Shown here one piece after another: positions 1-10,411 of a DNA stretch of 64,000 nt (the first letter of the stretch is position 1; every line of letters starts with the position of its first letter). This DNA is from Actinomyces mediterranea. GTDB lineage: Bacteria; Actinomycetota; Actinomycetes; Actinomycetales; Actinomycetaceae. The DNA is taken from assembly GCF_900155595.1 (NCBI RefSeq), contig NZ_FTPB01000004.1, positions 186,001 to 250,000 on the forward strand, given 5' to 3'. The notes below the pieces were generated by a model. That model ran no database searches. It was not told the origin of the DNA and was given only the letters and a program-made list of their open reading frames with translations. Position numbers and translations under genes: made by a program.

Positions 1-27
1 AGAACAATGTCCTGGGACTTCACGGAG

Positions 28-100
<73 letters not shown>

Positions 101-134
101 GGGACTCCGTGGCGAGATCGTCGCCGTGGAGCTG

Positions 135-207
<73 letters not shown>

Positions 208-433
208 GGGGGTCGTAACGACCGGAAGACAACTCTAGCTCCACGGGGATGGACAATGCAAAGACACCGGGTGAGAATACGGACACATTCGCTGGGGGCT
301 GTGCTCGGAGCACTCGCACTATGAGGGCTGAATGTTCCCGCACGTGCTCCCGCTGCGGCACTACAGTTGGATGCAGCACCGGCGCTAGGCGCGCAACAAT
401 GAACGGCAGAGACATGGAGCCGAGGAGGAGCAG

Positions 434-1198
434 GTGACGATTCAAACCGCGCAAGCCCGCCACTCCGCAGTCACAGAGGACTATCTCAAAGCGATCTGGA
501 GTGCCAGCGAGCATGCGCAGCGCGAGTCCTCAGAACCATCGGACTCCACGGCCCCCGACGCGGGGCTGACCGTCAATGAACTCGCCGCGCGCATGGGCGT
601 CGTCGCATCAACTGCCTCGGAGAATGTCCAACGCCTCAAGGCCCAGGGACTCGTCACTCACGAGCCCTATCGCAAAGTCCACCTCACCGCCCAGGGCAGG
701 GCCGTGGCACTGGGGATGATCCGCCGACACCGCCTCCTTGAGACGTATCTGCACGACAAGCTGGACTTCACGTGGGACGAGGTGCATGAGGAGGCGGAGA
801 TCCTCGAACACGCCGTCTCAGACCGACTGCTCCGCCACCTCGACAAGGCCCTCGGGCACCCGGCGCGCGACCCGCACGGCGATCCGATCCCCGGTGAGGA
901 CGGTTCAATCCGCACTCCCGAGATGATCCTGCTCACGCGCCTCGACGAGGGCTCGCGCGCGGTCGTCGCGCGCATCAGCGACGACGATCCCCAGGCACTG
1001 CGCGAACTTGAAGAGGCGGGCATCCGGCTCGACGTGTGGGTGTCCATTGCAGGGGAAGGCGATGGTGGTGCGCGCCGCGTCCTCGTCAGCCCGACTGACG
1101 CCACGGCGCTCGGCGAATCCGACGGGGACGGCACCGTCGTGGAACTCGACGCGGCACGCGCCGCCCTCGTCTCGGTTGCGCTCATCGGCGAGGAGTAG
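434..1198 (+). CDS. mntR: Manganese-responsive DtxR-family repressor MntR
   Basis: This 254-residue protein is a metal-dependent repressor with an N-terminal winged helix (about residues 13-85), a metal-binding and dimerisation domain (about 90-165) and a C-terminal SH3-like domain. The start is GTG, chosen because GAGGAGGAG lies just upstream. Ligand positions favour manganese over iron. The site equivalent to DtxR Met10 is Asp16 (TEDYL), and the site equivalent to DtxR Cys102 is Glu122 (HEEAEILEH), both as in MntR. H99, E103 and H118 keep the remaining ligands. The stretch DPHGDPIPG matches the mycobacterial MntR that I remember. A Ser/Pro-rich insert (about residues 31-43) lengthens the first helical region. 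No manganese transporter is in the window. The Mn call is inference from ligand residues. Confidence 0.88.
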   Translation: MTIQTAQARHSAVTEDYLKAIWSASEHAQRESSEPSDSTAPDAGLTVNELAARMGVVASTASENVQRLKAQGLVTHEPYRKVHLTAQGRAVALGMIRRHRLLETYLHDKLDFTWDEVHEEAEILEHAVSDRLLRHLDKALGHPARDPHGDPIPGEDGSIRTPEMILLTRLDEGSRAVVARISDDDPQALRELEEAGIRLDVWVSIAGEGDGGARRVLVSPTDATALGESDGDGTVVELDAARAALVSVALIGEE

Positions 1199-1237
1199 CC
1201 CCGCGCCCGATTGATGAGGCGACGCGGACAGTCGACG

Positions 1238-1684
1238 TCAGCGCTGGGCGGCTGAGCCCATGTCAGCAGGCACGTGAACGCTGTGCCCCGCTGCGAGCAG
1301 AGCGTCGCGGAGGAGGGTCATCGCCTCATCGAGGTCGGCGTCGGAGGCGGGCGAGGCAGCGGAGAGCAGCACATCGGCCTCGGTCCGCAGGGGGATGACG
1401 TGCAGGTGAGTGTGCGGCACCTCGAAGCCGGCGATGACCAGGCCCGCCCGGGGAACACCGAATGCGTGCTCCTGGGCGCTGCCGATCACACGCGCCACCT
1501 TCATGAGATGCGCGGCCACATCGCTGGGGGCATCCGTCCACTTGGCGTACGGCTCGCGCGGGACGACGAGGACGTGCCCGGGAGAGGTCGGCTCAATAGT
1601 GGCGAAGGCGACGCAGATGTCGTCGGCCCACACGAAGCGCCCGGCCCACTGCCCGGAAATGATCTTCTCGAATACTGTGCTCAT
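1238..1684 (-). CDS. HIT-family nucleotide-binding hydrolase
   Basis: This is a 148-residue histidine-triad protein. The active-site motif HTHLHVIPL has the triad histidines at about 91, 93 and 95. The family hydrolyses or transfers nucleotides at an alpha-phosphate, often from AMP conjugates, in the cytoplasm; the substrate here cannot be told. The ATG start follows an AAGGGGG ribosome-binding site. The same frame is open further upstream, but that stretch is Arg-rich and has no family similarity, so I left it out. It is transcribed away from leuS, and the 200-base interval presumably holds both promoters. Confidence 0.9.
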   Translation of the reverse strand: MSTVFEKIISGQWAGRFVWADDICVAFATIEPTSPGHVLVVPREPYAKWTDAPSDVAAHLMKVARVIGSAQEHAFGVPRAGLVIAGFEVPHTHLHVIPLRTEADVLLSAASPASDADLDEAMTLLRDALLAAGHSVHVPADMGSAAQR

Positions 1685-1884
1685 AGGGTCATTGTCCCCC
1701 TTGCGGCTGCGCCGGGCGCGCGAATCGAGCGAGTCGAGTCGCCCACAGGCCGCCCATCTGAAGGCGAGGTATCGGCGGAGTTGACTATGAGCGCCCTCCC
1801 ACTGGGCGCCGCAGCAATGATTCCACCCCATGGTCTACCCTTGGTGTGGCCGCATATGTCGAGAATTACTAGGGGAGTGCCCTG

Positions 1885-4815
1885 ATGAGCCAGACTCCGG
1901 GAACGGAACCCGCATTTCGGTACACGGCGAAGCTCGCCGGCGACATCGAGACTGCATGGCAGGATCGCTGGGATGAACGCGGAACCTTCAACGCCGACAA
2001 TCCGACGGGGGAATTCGCTGGTCCCCTTGCGGTGCTCAATCCGTTCTTCCTGCTCGATATGTTCCCCTACCCCTCGGGCAAGGGCCTCCACGTCGGCCAT
2101 CCCCTCGGCTACATCGCAACCGACACCGTCGCCCGCTTCCGGCGGATGAAGGGCGATAACGTCCTCTACACGATGGGCTACGACGCCTTCGGTCTGCCCG
2201 CCGAGCAGTACGCTGTGCAAACAGGCCGGCACCCGCGCATCACGACCGAGCAGAACATCGCGAATATGCGCCGTCAGCTGCGCCGCCTCGGCCTGTCCCA
2301 CGACCGCCGCCGCTCCCTGGCAACGACCGACACCGAGTATATTCACTGGACCCAGTGGATCTTCCTGCAGATCTTCAACTCCTGGTTCGACCCCGACGCG
2401 AGCGCCCCCGACGGCTCGCAGGGCGCCGCACGTCCGATCCGCGAACTCGAGGAGAAGCTCGCCGCCGGCGTGATCGGCGTGCCCGACGGGCGCGACTGGA
2501 CGGACCTGGATCGCGTGGAGCGCGCGAAGGTCGTCGACTCCTTCCGCCTCGCCTACGTCTCGGAGGCCCCCGTCAACTGGTGCCCGGGATTGGGCACCGT
2601 CCTCGCCAATGAGGAGGTCACCGCAGACGGCCGCTCCGAACGCGGCAACTACCCGGTGTTCACCCGCAACCTGCGCCAGTGGATGATGCGCATCACCGCC
2701 TACGGCAAGCGCCTCTTAGACGACCTCGACACCATCGACTGGCCCGAGAAGGTGCGCACCATGCAGCGCAACTGGATCGGACGGAGCGAGGGCGCCACTG
2801 TCCGCTTCGACGTTCCCGGCGCCGCCCTCGCAGGAGCCTCGGCGACGAGCCTCGATGTCTACACCACGCGCCCCGACACCCTCTTCGGGGCGACCTTCAT
2901 GGTCGTCGCCCCCGAACACCCGATCCTGGGCGGCACCTCCGCCTCCGATGCCGACGATCAGCAGGCCCTCACCGTTCCCTCCGCCTGGCCCGAGGGTACC
3001 AAGCCCGAGTGGACGGGCGGGGCTGCGACGCCGGCCGAAGCAGTCGCCTCCTACCGCGCCCAAGCGGCGGCCAAGACGGAGGCGGAGCGCATCGACGAGG
3101 AGCGCACGAAGACCGGCGTCTTCACCGGCCTCTTCGGCATCAATCCGGTCAACGGTCATCGGGTCCCCGTCTTCGTCGCCGACTACGTCCTGTGGGGCTA
3201 CGGGACGGGAGCGATCATGGCCGTCCCCGCGCACGACGACCGCGACTGGGAATTCGCCCGCGCCTACGCTCTCGACATCATCCGCACCATCGGCCCCGCC
3301 GACGACCCTTACAGTCACGATCTCGACGCATCCGCCTACACCGGCGACGGGGTCGCAGTGGACTCCGCCAACGACGAGGTGAGCCTCGACGGCCTGGCGA
3401 AGGACGAGGCGAAGGCCGTGATGATCGACTGGCTCGAATCAAAGGGATTGGGCCGCGGCACCATCACCTACCGCCTGCGCGACTGGCTGTTCTCGCGTCA
3501 GCGATACTGGGGCGAGCCCTTCCCGATCGTCTGGGACGAGGAAGGGCTGCCCCACGCGCTGCCCGAAGACCAACTGCCCGTGGAATTGCCGGAGGTGTCG
3601 GACTATTCGCCCCGCACCTTCGATCCCGAAGACGCTGAAACCGCTCCGGAGGCACCGCTGGGACGCGCCGAGGAATGGGTGAATGTCACCCTCGACCTGG
3701 GTGACGGTCCCCGCAGCTATCGTCGCGAGACGAATACGATGCCGCAGTGGGCGGGCTCGTGCTGGTACGAGATGCGCTACACGGACCCGACGAACCCCGA
3801 TGCTCTGGCCGCTGCTGAGAACCTCGAGTACTGGATGGGGCCACGCGAGGGCAAGCCGACCGGCGGCACCGACCTGTACGTCGGCGGCGTCGAACATGCG
3901 GTCCTTCACCTGCTGTACTCGCGTTTCTGGCAGAAAGTCCTTTTCGACCTCGGGCACGTCCCCGACGCCGAGCCCTACCACACACTCTTCAACCAGGGCT
4001 ACGTCCAGGCCTACGCCTTCACGGACGCTCGCGGACAATACGTCCCAGCTGACGCAGTCGAAGGGGACGAGACCACCGGGTTCACCTACGAGGGCGGCGC
4101 CGTCACCCGTGAATACGGCAAGATGGGCAAGTCCTTGAAGAACATCGTCACCCCGGATGAGATGTACGAGGCGTACGGCGCCGACGTGTTCCGCGTCTAC
4201 GAGATGAGCATGGGGCCCCTCGATGTGTCCCGCCCGTGGGAGACGCGCGCCGTCGTCGGGTCGCAGCGTTTCTTGCAGCGCCTGTGGCGCAACGCCCTCG
4301 ATGAAGAGACCGGCGAGGTCACTGTCGTTGACGACGCCGCCGACCTGGAGACGAAGCGACTGCTCGCGCGCACGATCGCCGACGTGACCGTCGAGTATGA
4401 GAATATGCGCATCAACACGGCGATCGCGAAACTCATCGTGCTCAACAACCACCTCACGCAATTGGGGTCCGTGCCGCGCGAGGCGATTGAAGCGCTCATC
4501 CTCATGGTCTCCCCGGTCGCCCCGCATATCGCAGAGGAGTTGTGGATGCGCCTCGGCCACGACGAGTCACTCGCGCGCGAACCTTTCCCCGTCGTCGAGG
4601 ACGAGTCGCTGCTCGTCGAGAAGACCGTCACCGCCATCGTCCAGGTCAACGGCAAGGTCCGCGCCCGCCTAGAGGTGGCGTCCTCGGTATCCGAGGATGA
4701 TCTGCGCGAACAGGCACTCGCCCAGGGCCCCATCCTCAAGGCCCTCGATGGGCGTGAGCCTCTCAAGGTCATCGTCCGTGCACCCGCGCTGGTGAACGTT
4801 GTCGTTCCGAAGTGA
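1885..4815 (+). CDS. leuS: Leucyl-tRNA synthetase
   Basis: This 976-residue class I synthetase charges tRNA-Leu. The HIGH-type motif is HVGH at about residues 69-72 and the KMSKS-type loop reads KMGKS at about 746-750. The CP1 editing domain is present, with [12 protein letters not shown] and the downstream [15 protein letters not shown], so misacylated tRNA should be hydrolysed. The length is normal for actinobacterial LeuRS, which carry insertions relative to the E. coli enzyme. AGGGGAG lies eight bases before the ATG. There is no T-box leader in the 200-base upstream interval that I can recognise. It is followed 77 bases later by the glycosylase gene on the same strand. Confidence 0.97.
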   Translation: MSQTPGTEPAFRYTAKLAGDIETAWQDRWDERGTFNADNPTGEFAGPLAVLNPFFLLDMFPYPSGKGLHVGHPLGYIATDTVARFRRMKGDNVLYTMGYDAFGLPAEQYAVQTGRHPRITTEQNIANMRRQLRRLGLSHDRRRSLATTDTEYIHWTQWIFLQIFNSWFDPDASAPDGSQGAARPIRELEEKLAAGVIGVPDGRDWTDLDRVERAKVVDSFRLAYVSEAPVNWCPGLGTVLANEEVTADGRSERGNYPVFTRNLRQWMMRITAYGKRLLDDLDTIDWPEKVRTMQRNWIGRSEGATVRFDVPGAALAGASATSLDVYTTRPDTLFGATFMVVAPEHPILGGTSASDADDQQALTVPSAWPEGTKPEWTGGAATPAEAVASYRAQAAAKTEAERIDEERTKTGVFTGLFGINPVNGHRVPVFVADYVLWGYGTGAIMAVPAHDDRDWEFARAYALDIIRTIGPADDPYSHDLDASAYTGDGVAVDSANDEVSLDGLAKDEAKAVMIDWLESKGLGRGTITYRLRDWLFSRQRYWGEPFPIVWDEEGLPHALPEDQLPVELPEVSDYSPRTFDPEDAETAPEAPLGRAEEWVNVTLDLGDGPRSYRRETNTMPQWAGSCWYEMRYTDPTNPDALAAAENLEYWMGPREGKPTGGTDLYVGGVEHAVLHLLYSRFWQKVLFDLGHVPDAEPYHTLFNQGYVQAYAFTDARGQYVPADAVEGDETTGFTYEGGAVTREYGKMGKSLKNIVTPDEMYEAYGADVFRVYEMSMGPLDVSRPWETRAVVGSQRFLQRLWRNALDEETGEVTVVDDAADLETKRLLARTIADVTVEYENMRINTAIAKLIVLNNHLTQLGSVPREAIEALILMVSPVAPHIAEELWMRLGHDESLAREPFPVVEDESLLVEKTVTAIVQVNGKVRARLEVASSVSEDDLREQALAQGPILKALDGREPLKVIVRAPALVNVVVPK

Positions 4816-4892
4816 CGTGCGCGCCGTGATGGATGCGCCCGCCTTTGCGGTGTGCACCGCCGGAGACGAACCGGGGAACAGGGGAGTGGAAC

Positions 4893-5855
4893 ATGCCCGA
4901 AGGTGATGCGATTCGGCGACTCGCCGGGACGTTCGACGAACTCTTCGTTGGAGAGTCTGTCGAGGCCTCTTCGCCGCAGGGACGATTCGCCCAATCGGCG
5001 GCGCGCCTGGATGGGCTGCTCCTAGAGAGGGTGCGTGTCCGTGGCAAACACATGTTCATCGGCTTCGTCGACCCTGCGAATGCGGGCTCGTGGCCCGACC
5101 AGTGGGTCCACATCCACCTCGGTTTGTACGGGTGGTGGAGATTCAACGGGGACGAGACCCTCCTCGACGAGGGACATGGGGTCGCCCGCCGCATCGCCTC
5201 CGTTCCCCGCGGCGAGTGGGACGGCCACTTAGAGACGCGCTGGGGTGAGGGATACGGCCAAGCGGAGGCGGGCGCATGGGAGCCCCCCGAGCCGGTCGGC
5301 CAAGTCCGGCTGCGCCTCGTCAACGATCATGCGGTGGCCGACCTCGTCGGGCCGAACCGCTGCGAGCTCATCACGGATGAGCAGCGCGACGCCGTGGAGG
5401 CCAGGCTCGGACCCGATCCTCTCGACGAGGGGGCGCGCGACGATGCCGAGGCTGCCCAGCGCTTCGCAGAGGTCGCTCACGCGAAGAAGCGCGCCATCGG
5501 GGAGATCGTCATGGATCAATCCATCATTGCGGGAGTGGGGAATATCTACCGTGCCGATGCGCTTTTCCTCGCCGGGATCTCCCCCTACCGCAAGGGGGTG
5601 AATGTCTCCGTCAAGCGACTGCGGGCGCTGTGGGTATTGATCTGCGACCTCATGAATCGTGGGCTTGCTGCCGGACGGCTCGAGACGATGGACCCCGACG
5701 AGGCGCCGACACCGCCGATCGAGGGCGACGAGGAAGCGTCGCGCTGGTACGTCTACCATCGCACGGGGCGGCCCTGCCTGCGCTGCGGCACGCCCATCCG
5801 CGAGTCGCTCATGCAGACGCGGCGCCTGTTCTGGTGCCCGACCTGCCAGAGGTAG
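4893..5855 (+). CDS. nei: Endonuclease VIII-like DNA glycosylase (Fpg/Nei family)
   Basis: This 320-residue base-excision repair glycosylase and AP lyase begins MPEGD. Pro2 is therefore the expected Schiff-base nucleophile and Glu3 the general acid. MPEGD is the Nei form of this N-terminus, whereas Fpg usually starts MPELPE. The middle of the protein holds the helix-two-turn-helix (around residues 215-250, with IAGVGNIYRADALFLAG). The C-terminus has a four-cysteine zinc finger (CLRCG then CPTCQ) with the RRLFWCP beta-hairpin. The start is fixed by the catalytic proline and by AGGGGAG seven bases upstream. It lies convergent with the GNAT gene. Whether it is a Nei1 or Nei2 paralogue is not clear from sequence alone. 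Confidence 0.92.
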   Translation: MPEGDAIRRLAGTFDELFVGESVEASSPQGRFAQSAARLDGLLLERVRVRGKHMFIGFVDPANAGSWPDQWVHIHLGLYGWWRFNGDETLLDEGHGVARRIASVPRGEWDGHLETRWGEGYGQAEAGAWEPPEPVGQVRLRLVNDHAVADLVGPNRCELITDEQRDAVEARLGPDPLDEGARDDAEAAQRFAEVAHAKKRAIGEIVMDQSIIAGVGNIYRADALFLAGISPYRKGVNVSVKRLRALWVLICDLMNRGLAAGRLETMDPDEAPTPPIEGDEEASRWYVYHRTGRPCLRCGTPIRESLMQTRRLFWCPTCQR

Positions 5856-5871
5856 TCCGGGCACACGTCAG

Positions 5872-5896
5872 CCCGTGCGCGCCATCTCCGCACGGG
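5872..5896. terminator. Hairpin between convergent nei and GNAT genes
   Basis: CCCGTGCG and CGCACGGG form a perfect 8-bp stem with a 9-base loop, placed between two gene 3' ends. There is no U-tract, so factor-independent termination is uncertain. Confidence 0.5.
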
Positions 5897-5925
5897 TGGG
5901 TCGTTCCCTTGAGAGCCGAGCGGCC

Positions 5926-6417
5926 TCAGTTGACGTCTTCGAAGCCGAGGACGTTGTACAGCTCGGCGGCGCCATCATGGCGACTATCGATGCGCAATGT
6001 GAGGGAATCGAATCCCCATTGCCTGCACCGGCCGGCAACCTCGGAAATGAGGGCGGTGGCGATACCGTGACGGCGATACTCGGGGTCGACGACGAGGTCG
6101 ACGACGAACGGGCCGTCAGGGGCATCATCCCAGGGTGACTCGCGGACGACGAGGATCGCACCGACGAGGGTGCCGCCGTCCCAAGCACCGACGAATGAGT
6201 CTTCGGTAGTGGGGCCGAATGCGCCCTCGAAAACCATGCGGAGTTCCTCCGAGGTCTCGATGACGTCCTCGGGGGTGAGCGGACGCCCATAAGCCTCAAG
6301 GGTGAGGACCGCGAGCGTGGGAATATCGTAACGGGTGAGCGTTGCGATCTCGACCCCCGCGGGGCGTTCGACATCGGCCAACGCATCCAACTGTGTCTGA
6401 AGTGTGCGCTGTTCCAT
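5926..6417 (-). CDS. GNAT-family N-acetyltransferase
   Basis: This 164-residue protein has the acetyl-CoA binding core of the GNAT fold. A hydrophobic beta-strand (FVVDLVVDP) is followed by YRRHGIATALI, the pyrophosphate-binding loop, at about residues 115-124. The acceptor substrate is unknown. I chose the ATG that gives MEQRTLQ because the upstream in-frame extension looks non-coding. The ribosome-binding site is poor (GGGGGT directly before ATG), so an upstream start or a short leader remains possible. It faces the nei gene tail to tail and has 203 bases of non-coding DNA upstream, before the end of cysE. Confidence 0.82.
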   Translation of the reverse strand: MEQRTLQTQLDALADVERPAGVEIATLTRYDIPTLAVLTLEAYGRPLTPEDVIETSEELRMVFEGAFGPTTEDSFVGAWDGGTLVGAILVVRESPWDDAPDGPFVVDLVVDPEYRRHGIATALISEVAGRCRQWGFDSLTLRIDSRHDGAAELYNVLGFEDVN

Positions 6418-6620
6418 ACCCCCAGCATAGGTGGAGCCGCGCTCAGGCCACGGCATTCCCCGAGGAGGCATGACAAAGGTGCCCCCGACGGCCGCTTCAC
6501 CGACTTCATTCGTTCGAATAGTGCGGAAAAGGCCTCGCCACGCGCTCAATCAGGGGATACTGAAAAGCGTGGGTCATTTTGCGCGTCACGTTGCTCGGCG
6601 CCGGGATCACACAGCGGCTG

Positions 6621-7229
6621 TCAGATATAGAGCTCCGGCTCATCGAGGAAGAACGACGGGTCGACGATGAGATCCCGATCGGCGGTATCGCGCTCCGGCT
6701 TGGGAAGCAGACGCGCGGGCACGCCGATGGCGACCCGGCCGCAGGGCACGTCTTTCGTGACCACCGCATTCGCGCCGATCTTGACCCCGTCCCCAATGGT
6801 GATCGGGCCGAGGACTTTCGCGCCCGCGCCGATCATCACATGGTTGCCGACAGTGGGATGCCGCTTGCCCGGAGACATCGACACGCCTCCGAGGGTGACT
6901 CCGTGGAAGATGACGACGTCCTCACCGACTTCAGTGGTGGCACCGATGACGACTCCTGTCGCATGGTCGATGAACACACGACGGCCGATCTCGGCTGCGG
7001 GATGGATATCGACGCCGGTGACGGAGCGGGACAGCGAAGAGAGGATGCGCGCGGGCAGGTTCGCGCCCCGACGCCACAGAGCGTGGGATACGCGGTGCAC
7101 CCACAGGGCGTGCACGCCGGGATAGGTGAGGGCCACTTCAACCGTCGAGGTCGCCGCCGGATCGCGTTTGCATGCGGTCTGAAGGTCTTCCTTGAGGAGA
7201 GACAGAGCACGACGCGGATTGATTGGCAT
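6621..7229 (-). CDS. cysE: Serine O-acetyltransferase
   Basis: This 202-residue enzyme makes O-acetylserine from serine and acetyl-CoA, the first committed step of cysteine synthesis. It has the short alpha-helical N-terminus of the EpsC/CysE form, followed by left-handed beta-helix hexapeptide repeats (about residues 70-185). The catalytic region DHATGVVIG (His89) and the loop FHGVTLGG (His109) are present, as is the typical [20 protein letters not shown] stretch. It lies 179 bases downstream of cysK on the same strand, so the pair supplies both steps of cysteine formation. AAGGAC precedes the ATG. The C-terminus extends past the beta-helix with acidic residues, as in other actinobacterial forms. 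Confidence 0.95.
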   Translation of the reverse strand: MPINPRRALSLLKEDLQTACKRDPAATSTVEVALTYPGVHALWVHRVSHALWRRGANLPARILSSLSRSVTGVDIHPAAEIGRRVFIDHATGVVIGATTEVGEDVVIFHGVTLGGVSMSPGKRHPTVGNHVMIGAGAKVLGPITIGDGVKIGANAVVTKDVPCGRVAIGVPARLLPKPERDTADRDLIVDPSFFLDEPELYI

Positions 7230-7408
7230 GAGTGGTCCTTGTTGGTCCGATGAGGGCGAACAGGTCGAGTCTATCGGGCGTCGGCGTCTCGTGCTCGTCC
7301 CATCCGATCCTTCATCGGTGCAGGTCGACGGCGAGGACGGCAGAGCGCGCCCCTGGCGGATACGAGCGGGCCGGGAATGCTAAGTCCCCGACCCACTGCG
7401 CCTGCCGA

Positions 7409-8341
7409 TCAGTCCTTGAGATGTTCGAAGAGGGCAGTCGACAGGTAGCGCTCACCGGTGTCGGGGAGCAGGGTGACAATTTTCTTTCCAGCGAACTCTT
7501 GGCGGGCGGCGACTTGCGCGGTGCCCGCGAGGGCGGCGCCCGAGGAGATGCCCACGAGGAGGCCCTCTTCAGCTGCGGCTCGACGCGAGAAGGCGAGGGC
7601 GGTGGCTGTGTCGACGGAGATCACCTCGTCGACGATGGACGCGTCATAGGTGTCGGGGAGGAAATTCGGCATGAGCCCCTGAATACCGTGGGGTGCGGGA
7701 GCACCGCCGGTGAGCAGCGGTGACTCGGCCGGTTGGACGGCGATGATACGCACATCGGGGTTGTAGCGCTTGAGCACGGTGCCGACCCCGGAGATGGTGC
7801 CTCCGGTGCCCACTCCCGCGACGAAGACATCGACGTTACCGTCCGTATCCGCCCAGATCTCCTCGCCGGTGGCTCCGATGTGGGCCGCCGGATTCGCAGG
7901 ATTGGTGAATTGGGAGGCGATGATCGCGCCGGGGCGCTGGTCGCGGATGCGCTCGGCCTCGGCGACTGCTGCGGCGACGCCGCCCTTGGGGTCGGTGAGC
8001 ACGAGTTCGGCACCGAATGAGCGGACGATGATGCGCCGCTCGACGCTCATGGATGCGGGCATGACGATGACGACCCTATAGCCGCGTGCAGCGCCGACCA
8101 TGGCGAGGGCGATCCCGGTATTCCCCGAGGTCGCTTCGATGATGGTGCCGCCGGGGGAGAGCTCGCCCGACGCCTCGGCGGCGTCGATGATGGAACGGGC
8201 GATACGGTCCTTGACGGATGACGCGGGGTTGAAGGCTTCGACTTTGGCGACGACATCAACGCCCGGGCCGGTCACCGTGTTGAGTCGGATGAGGGGGGTA
8301 TTGCCGATGAGGTCTGCGACGCTGGAAGCGATGCGGGACAT
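7409..8341 (-). CDS. cysK: Cysteine synthase (O-acetylserine sulfhydrylase)
   Basis: This 310-residue fold-type II PLP enzyme converts O-acetylserine and sulfide to cysteine. The Schiff-base lysine is Lys44 in NPASSVKDRIA. The phosphate loop GTGGTISGVG and the substrate loop EATSGNTGIALA are intact. The ATG follows AGGAGA at good spacing, and MSRIASSVADLIGNTPL is the usual N-terminus. The frame stays open upstream, but into a region that contains a long inverted repeat, so I excluded it. It is the first gene of a likely cysK-cysE unit. A structured leader in the 219-base upstream interval may regulate it. Confidence 0.96.
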   Translation of the reverse strand: MSRIASSVADLIGNTPLIRLNTVTGPGVDVVAKVEAFNPASSVKDRIARSIIDAAEASGELSPGGTIIEATSGNTGIALAMVGAARGYRVVIVMPASMSVERRIIVRSFGAELVLTDPKGGVAAAVAEAERIRDQRPGAIIASQFTNPANPAAHIGATGEEIWADTDGNVDVFVAGVGTGGTISGVGTVLKRYNPDVRIIAVQPAESPLLTGGAPAPHGIQGLMPNFLPDTYDASIVDEVISVDTATALAFSRRAAAEEGLLVGISSGAALAGTAQVAARQEFAGKKIVTLLPDTGERYLSTALFEHLKD

Positions 8342-8426
8342 GGTTTCTCCTGATGAGTGGGGGTGCGGATTGAAGGTATAGGGGCGCACGGGGGCGCGGG
8401 TGGAAGAGCGGACTGGATGCCGCACA

Positions 8427-8470
8427 GGGCGAATGACGACGCGCAGAGGCGTCCAAGCGGTCATTCGCCC
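8427..8470. repeat. 11-bp perfect inverted repeat with nested stem upstream of cysK
   Basis: GGGCGAATGAC (8427-8437) is the exact reverse complement of GTCATTCGCCC (8460-8470). The 22-base loop contains a further 5-bp stem, GACGC with GCGTC. It lies 86 bases before the cysK start, within the upstream region of that minus-strand gene. No U-run follows on either strand, so a simple terminator is not obvious. It could be an RNA leader element or a protein-binding palindrome. Confidence 0.6.
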
Positions 8471-8560
8471 GATGTACACGGACACGGGCGCACTGAAGCG
8501 GCGCACATGGGCAGTGCGCTAAGAAGAACAAGGCTGTCAGTGGTTGTCACGGCATCCACT

Positions 8561-9217
8561 CTAGGGGTGCGGAGCAGCTCCGTCTATTTGAATAGTGTAT
8601 TTTCCTGAAATGTGGAATTGTGAAACACCGCTCGTGATCTCGGCAAGCAGTGTGTCAAAATCTGAACGATCACCTTCGGGTACGCCGATGCGCAGTGTCA
8701 GATCAGCGCCCCACCGAGCGTCGAAGACGTGCGCCCCCGCACGCCGCAGCTCTGCCTCCACCCTGCCTGCGAGCGCCAGATCGACACTCGTTTCGAGAAC
8801 ATCGAGGTCGATGAGGTGCGCTCTCGGCGCGAGGGCGAGAGCCTGGGACACGGACGAGGAATAGGCTCGCACCAGGCCGCCGCCGCCGAGCAGAATCCCC
8901 CCGAAGTAGCGGGTGACGACCGCAGTCACATTCCACACGCCCGCTTGGCGGAGCGCTTCAAGCATTGGCGTCCCCGCAGTCCCCGCAGGTTCGCCGTCGT
9001 CGCTGGAGTGCTGGACCGGGGACATATCGGGGATGCGGATGAGGAAGGCAGAGCAATTGTGTCGGGCCTGTGGATTCGCTCCCTTTACCTCATCGATGAG
9101 GGTGCGGGCCTGTGCAGGAGAATCCGTTCTGGCGAGAGTCGTGATGAACCGGGACCGTTTGATCTCGATCTCGTTCTCAATGCGCGTTCCGGCCGCGATT
9201 GTGTCAATGGCTGCCAT
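8561..9217 (-). CDS. YigZ/IMPACT family protein
   Basis: This 218-residue protein belongs to the YigZ/IMPACT family, whose eukaryotic members modulate the translation-control kinase GCN2. The bacterial role is not established. Family motifs are ARHNCSAFLI, DDGEPAGTAGTPML and VTRYFGGILLGGGGLVRAY in the N-terminal domain (about residues 15-130). A ferredoxin-like C-terminal domain follows. The start was set at MAAIDTIAAG, preceded by GGGAG at 7 bases. A TACAAT hexamer at about 9282-9287 (reverse strand) could be its -10 box. It ends 219 bases upstream of the cysK start, separated from it by the inverted repeat. Confidence 0.9.
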   Translation of the reverse strand: MAAIDTIAAGTRIENEIEIKRSRFITTLARTDSPAQARTLIDEVKGANPQARHNCSAFLIRIPDMSPVQHSSDDGEPAGTAGTPMLEALRQAGVWNVTAVVTRYFGGILLGGGGLVRAYSSSVSQALALAPRAHLIDLDVLETSVDLALAGRVEAELRRAGAHVFDARWGADLTLRIGVPEGDRSDFDTLLAEITSGVSQFHISGKYTIQIDGAAPHP

Positions 9218-9332
9218 GGCGACTCCCGAAAGAAAAGGAATATGCACCACGAGTATGCCCGACGAAGCGCTCCGAATCCGCATTGTAGACAGTATGCGGC
9301 GCGCCGATGAGTGGTAGTGGGAGGCTTCGTGT

Positions 9333-10379
9333 TCAGTCCTCGCCGAACCAGTCGTCGAGACCGTCGGCTGCGCCGATCCATGCGAGGGCATCCGCCATCT
9401 CACTATCCGTCATGAGTAGGCGCCCGAACGCCTCGGCGATCTCCTTTCGGTCCTCATCGGAACCGACGCCGGTCACAATGAGATGGGTGAAGGCCCCATC
9501 CTCCCACTCACCTGCCCGTCCAATAGATGCACCGCCGCTCGATACCTCCCAGGTGCCGACCATTGTCGGACGGGACGGCACCCAGAAACAGCCTCGGGCA
9601 CAAATGCCCTGTGGTGCGAGTTCGTGCGCATGGCGGGCCAGGCGGTGCGGGTGGAATGGCTTGTCGGAATGCAAATCGAGCGTCCATACACCGTGTGTGC
9701 TCGGTCCTCCCCATGCCTGGGTGGAGGCGGGGTGGATGCGCTCAATGGCGGCCTCGGGGTCGTGTCCGGCGCTGAATAGTATTTCGGAGGTGAGTTGATC
9801 GAGATGGGCGACCATGAGGGTGTCGAGTGGTCGAAGGCGCTCGATGAGTTCAGTCCCGACCGTGTCGCAACCCAGAGCGCACACGATGTCGGCGTACTCG
9901 ACTGAGTTCATGAGGATCTCCCCGGTGCATCGATCATCGTTGTCGAAGAGTGCGCATCCCACATCCACTAGCGGTACGTGCTCGAACATGTCGCGCGCAG
10001 CGCAGTCCGCATCAGTGATATGCACTGCGCTCGTCACCGTCATCCCGACCAATGGGCCGTCGGGGAGTGTGAGGTTGACCAGGGCGGGTACGGTCGACAT
10101 GAGTTCGGCACCAATGGGAAGGGCGAGCAGGAGCGTAGGGATGTCCGATTCGCCGAGCTCTTCGAGTAATGGGGTGATCCCCTCGCGTAGGGAGCAGGTC
10201 ATGCATGAGTGGGCGAGGGGGACTCGCCGAGACAACGTCTCTTCGAAGCCGTCGAAGAGTCGCATGGACATTCCGCCCTCGTCGATGTCGACCATGAGGA
10301 TCGGGCACATGTCTGCGAGGGCGAGTGTTGTGGCCGAGCGCATCATTGGTGATGACGCGGAGAGTGGGCAAATGCGCAT
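9333..10379 (-). CDS. CobW-like protein of the zinc-starvation regulon (Rv0106-like)
   Basis: This 348-residue protein resembles the CobW-related protein Rv0106 that sits in the Zur regulon of mycobacteria. The CxxC motif ([10 protein letters not shown], Cys59 and Cys62) corresponds to the metal-binding CxCC region of CobW metallochaperones. The C-terminal half (about residues 225-340, with [16 protein letters not shown] and the SAGKW-like AGEWED) matches the CobW C-terminal domain. I see no Walker A P-loop, so unlike true CobW/COG0523 GTPases it probably cannot hydrolyse GTP, again as in Rv0106. GAGGAAG precedes the ATG. It is divergent from five zinc-free ribosomal protein genes across a Zur-type box, which supports a role in zinc economy. 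The molecular function is unknown. Confidence 0.85.
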   Translation of the reverse strand: MRICPLSASSPMMRSATTLALADMCPILMVDIDEGGMSMRLFDGFEETLSRRVPLAHSCMTCSLREGITPLLEELGESDIPTLLLALPIGAELMSTVPALVNLTLPDGPLVGMTVTSAVHITDADCAARDMFEHVPLVDVGCALFDNDDRCTGEILMNSVEYADIVCALGCDTVGTELIERLRPLDTLMVAHLDQLTSEILFSAGHDPEAAIERIHPASTQAWGGPSTHGVWTLDLHSDKPFHPHRLARHAHELAPQGICARGCFWVPSRPTMVGTWEVSSGGASIGRAGEWEDGAFTHLIVTGVGSDEDRKEIAEAFGRLLMTDSEMADALAWIGAADGLDDWFGED

Positions 10380-10411
10380 GACGAAGCTTCCTCACAATGG
10401 TGTCGCATGAA

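Noticed and set aside
249-437. 62-codon frame between tRNA-Lys and mntR
   Set aside because: It has no ribosome-binding site, is Arg/Thr-rich and overlaps the mntR start region.
3439-4560. Long minus-strand frame inside leuS
   Set aside because: It is the mirror of a strongly supported GC-rich gene, has no ribosome-binding site and no family motif.
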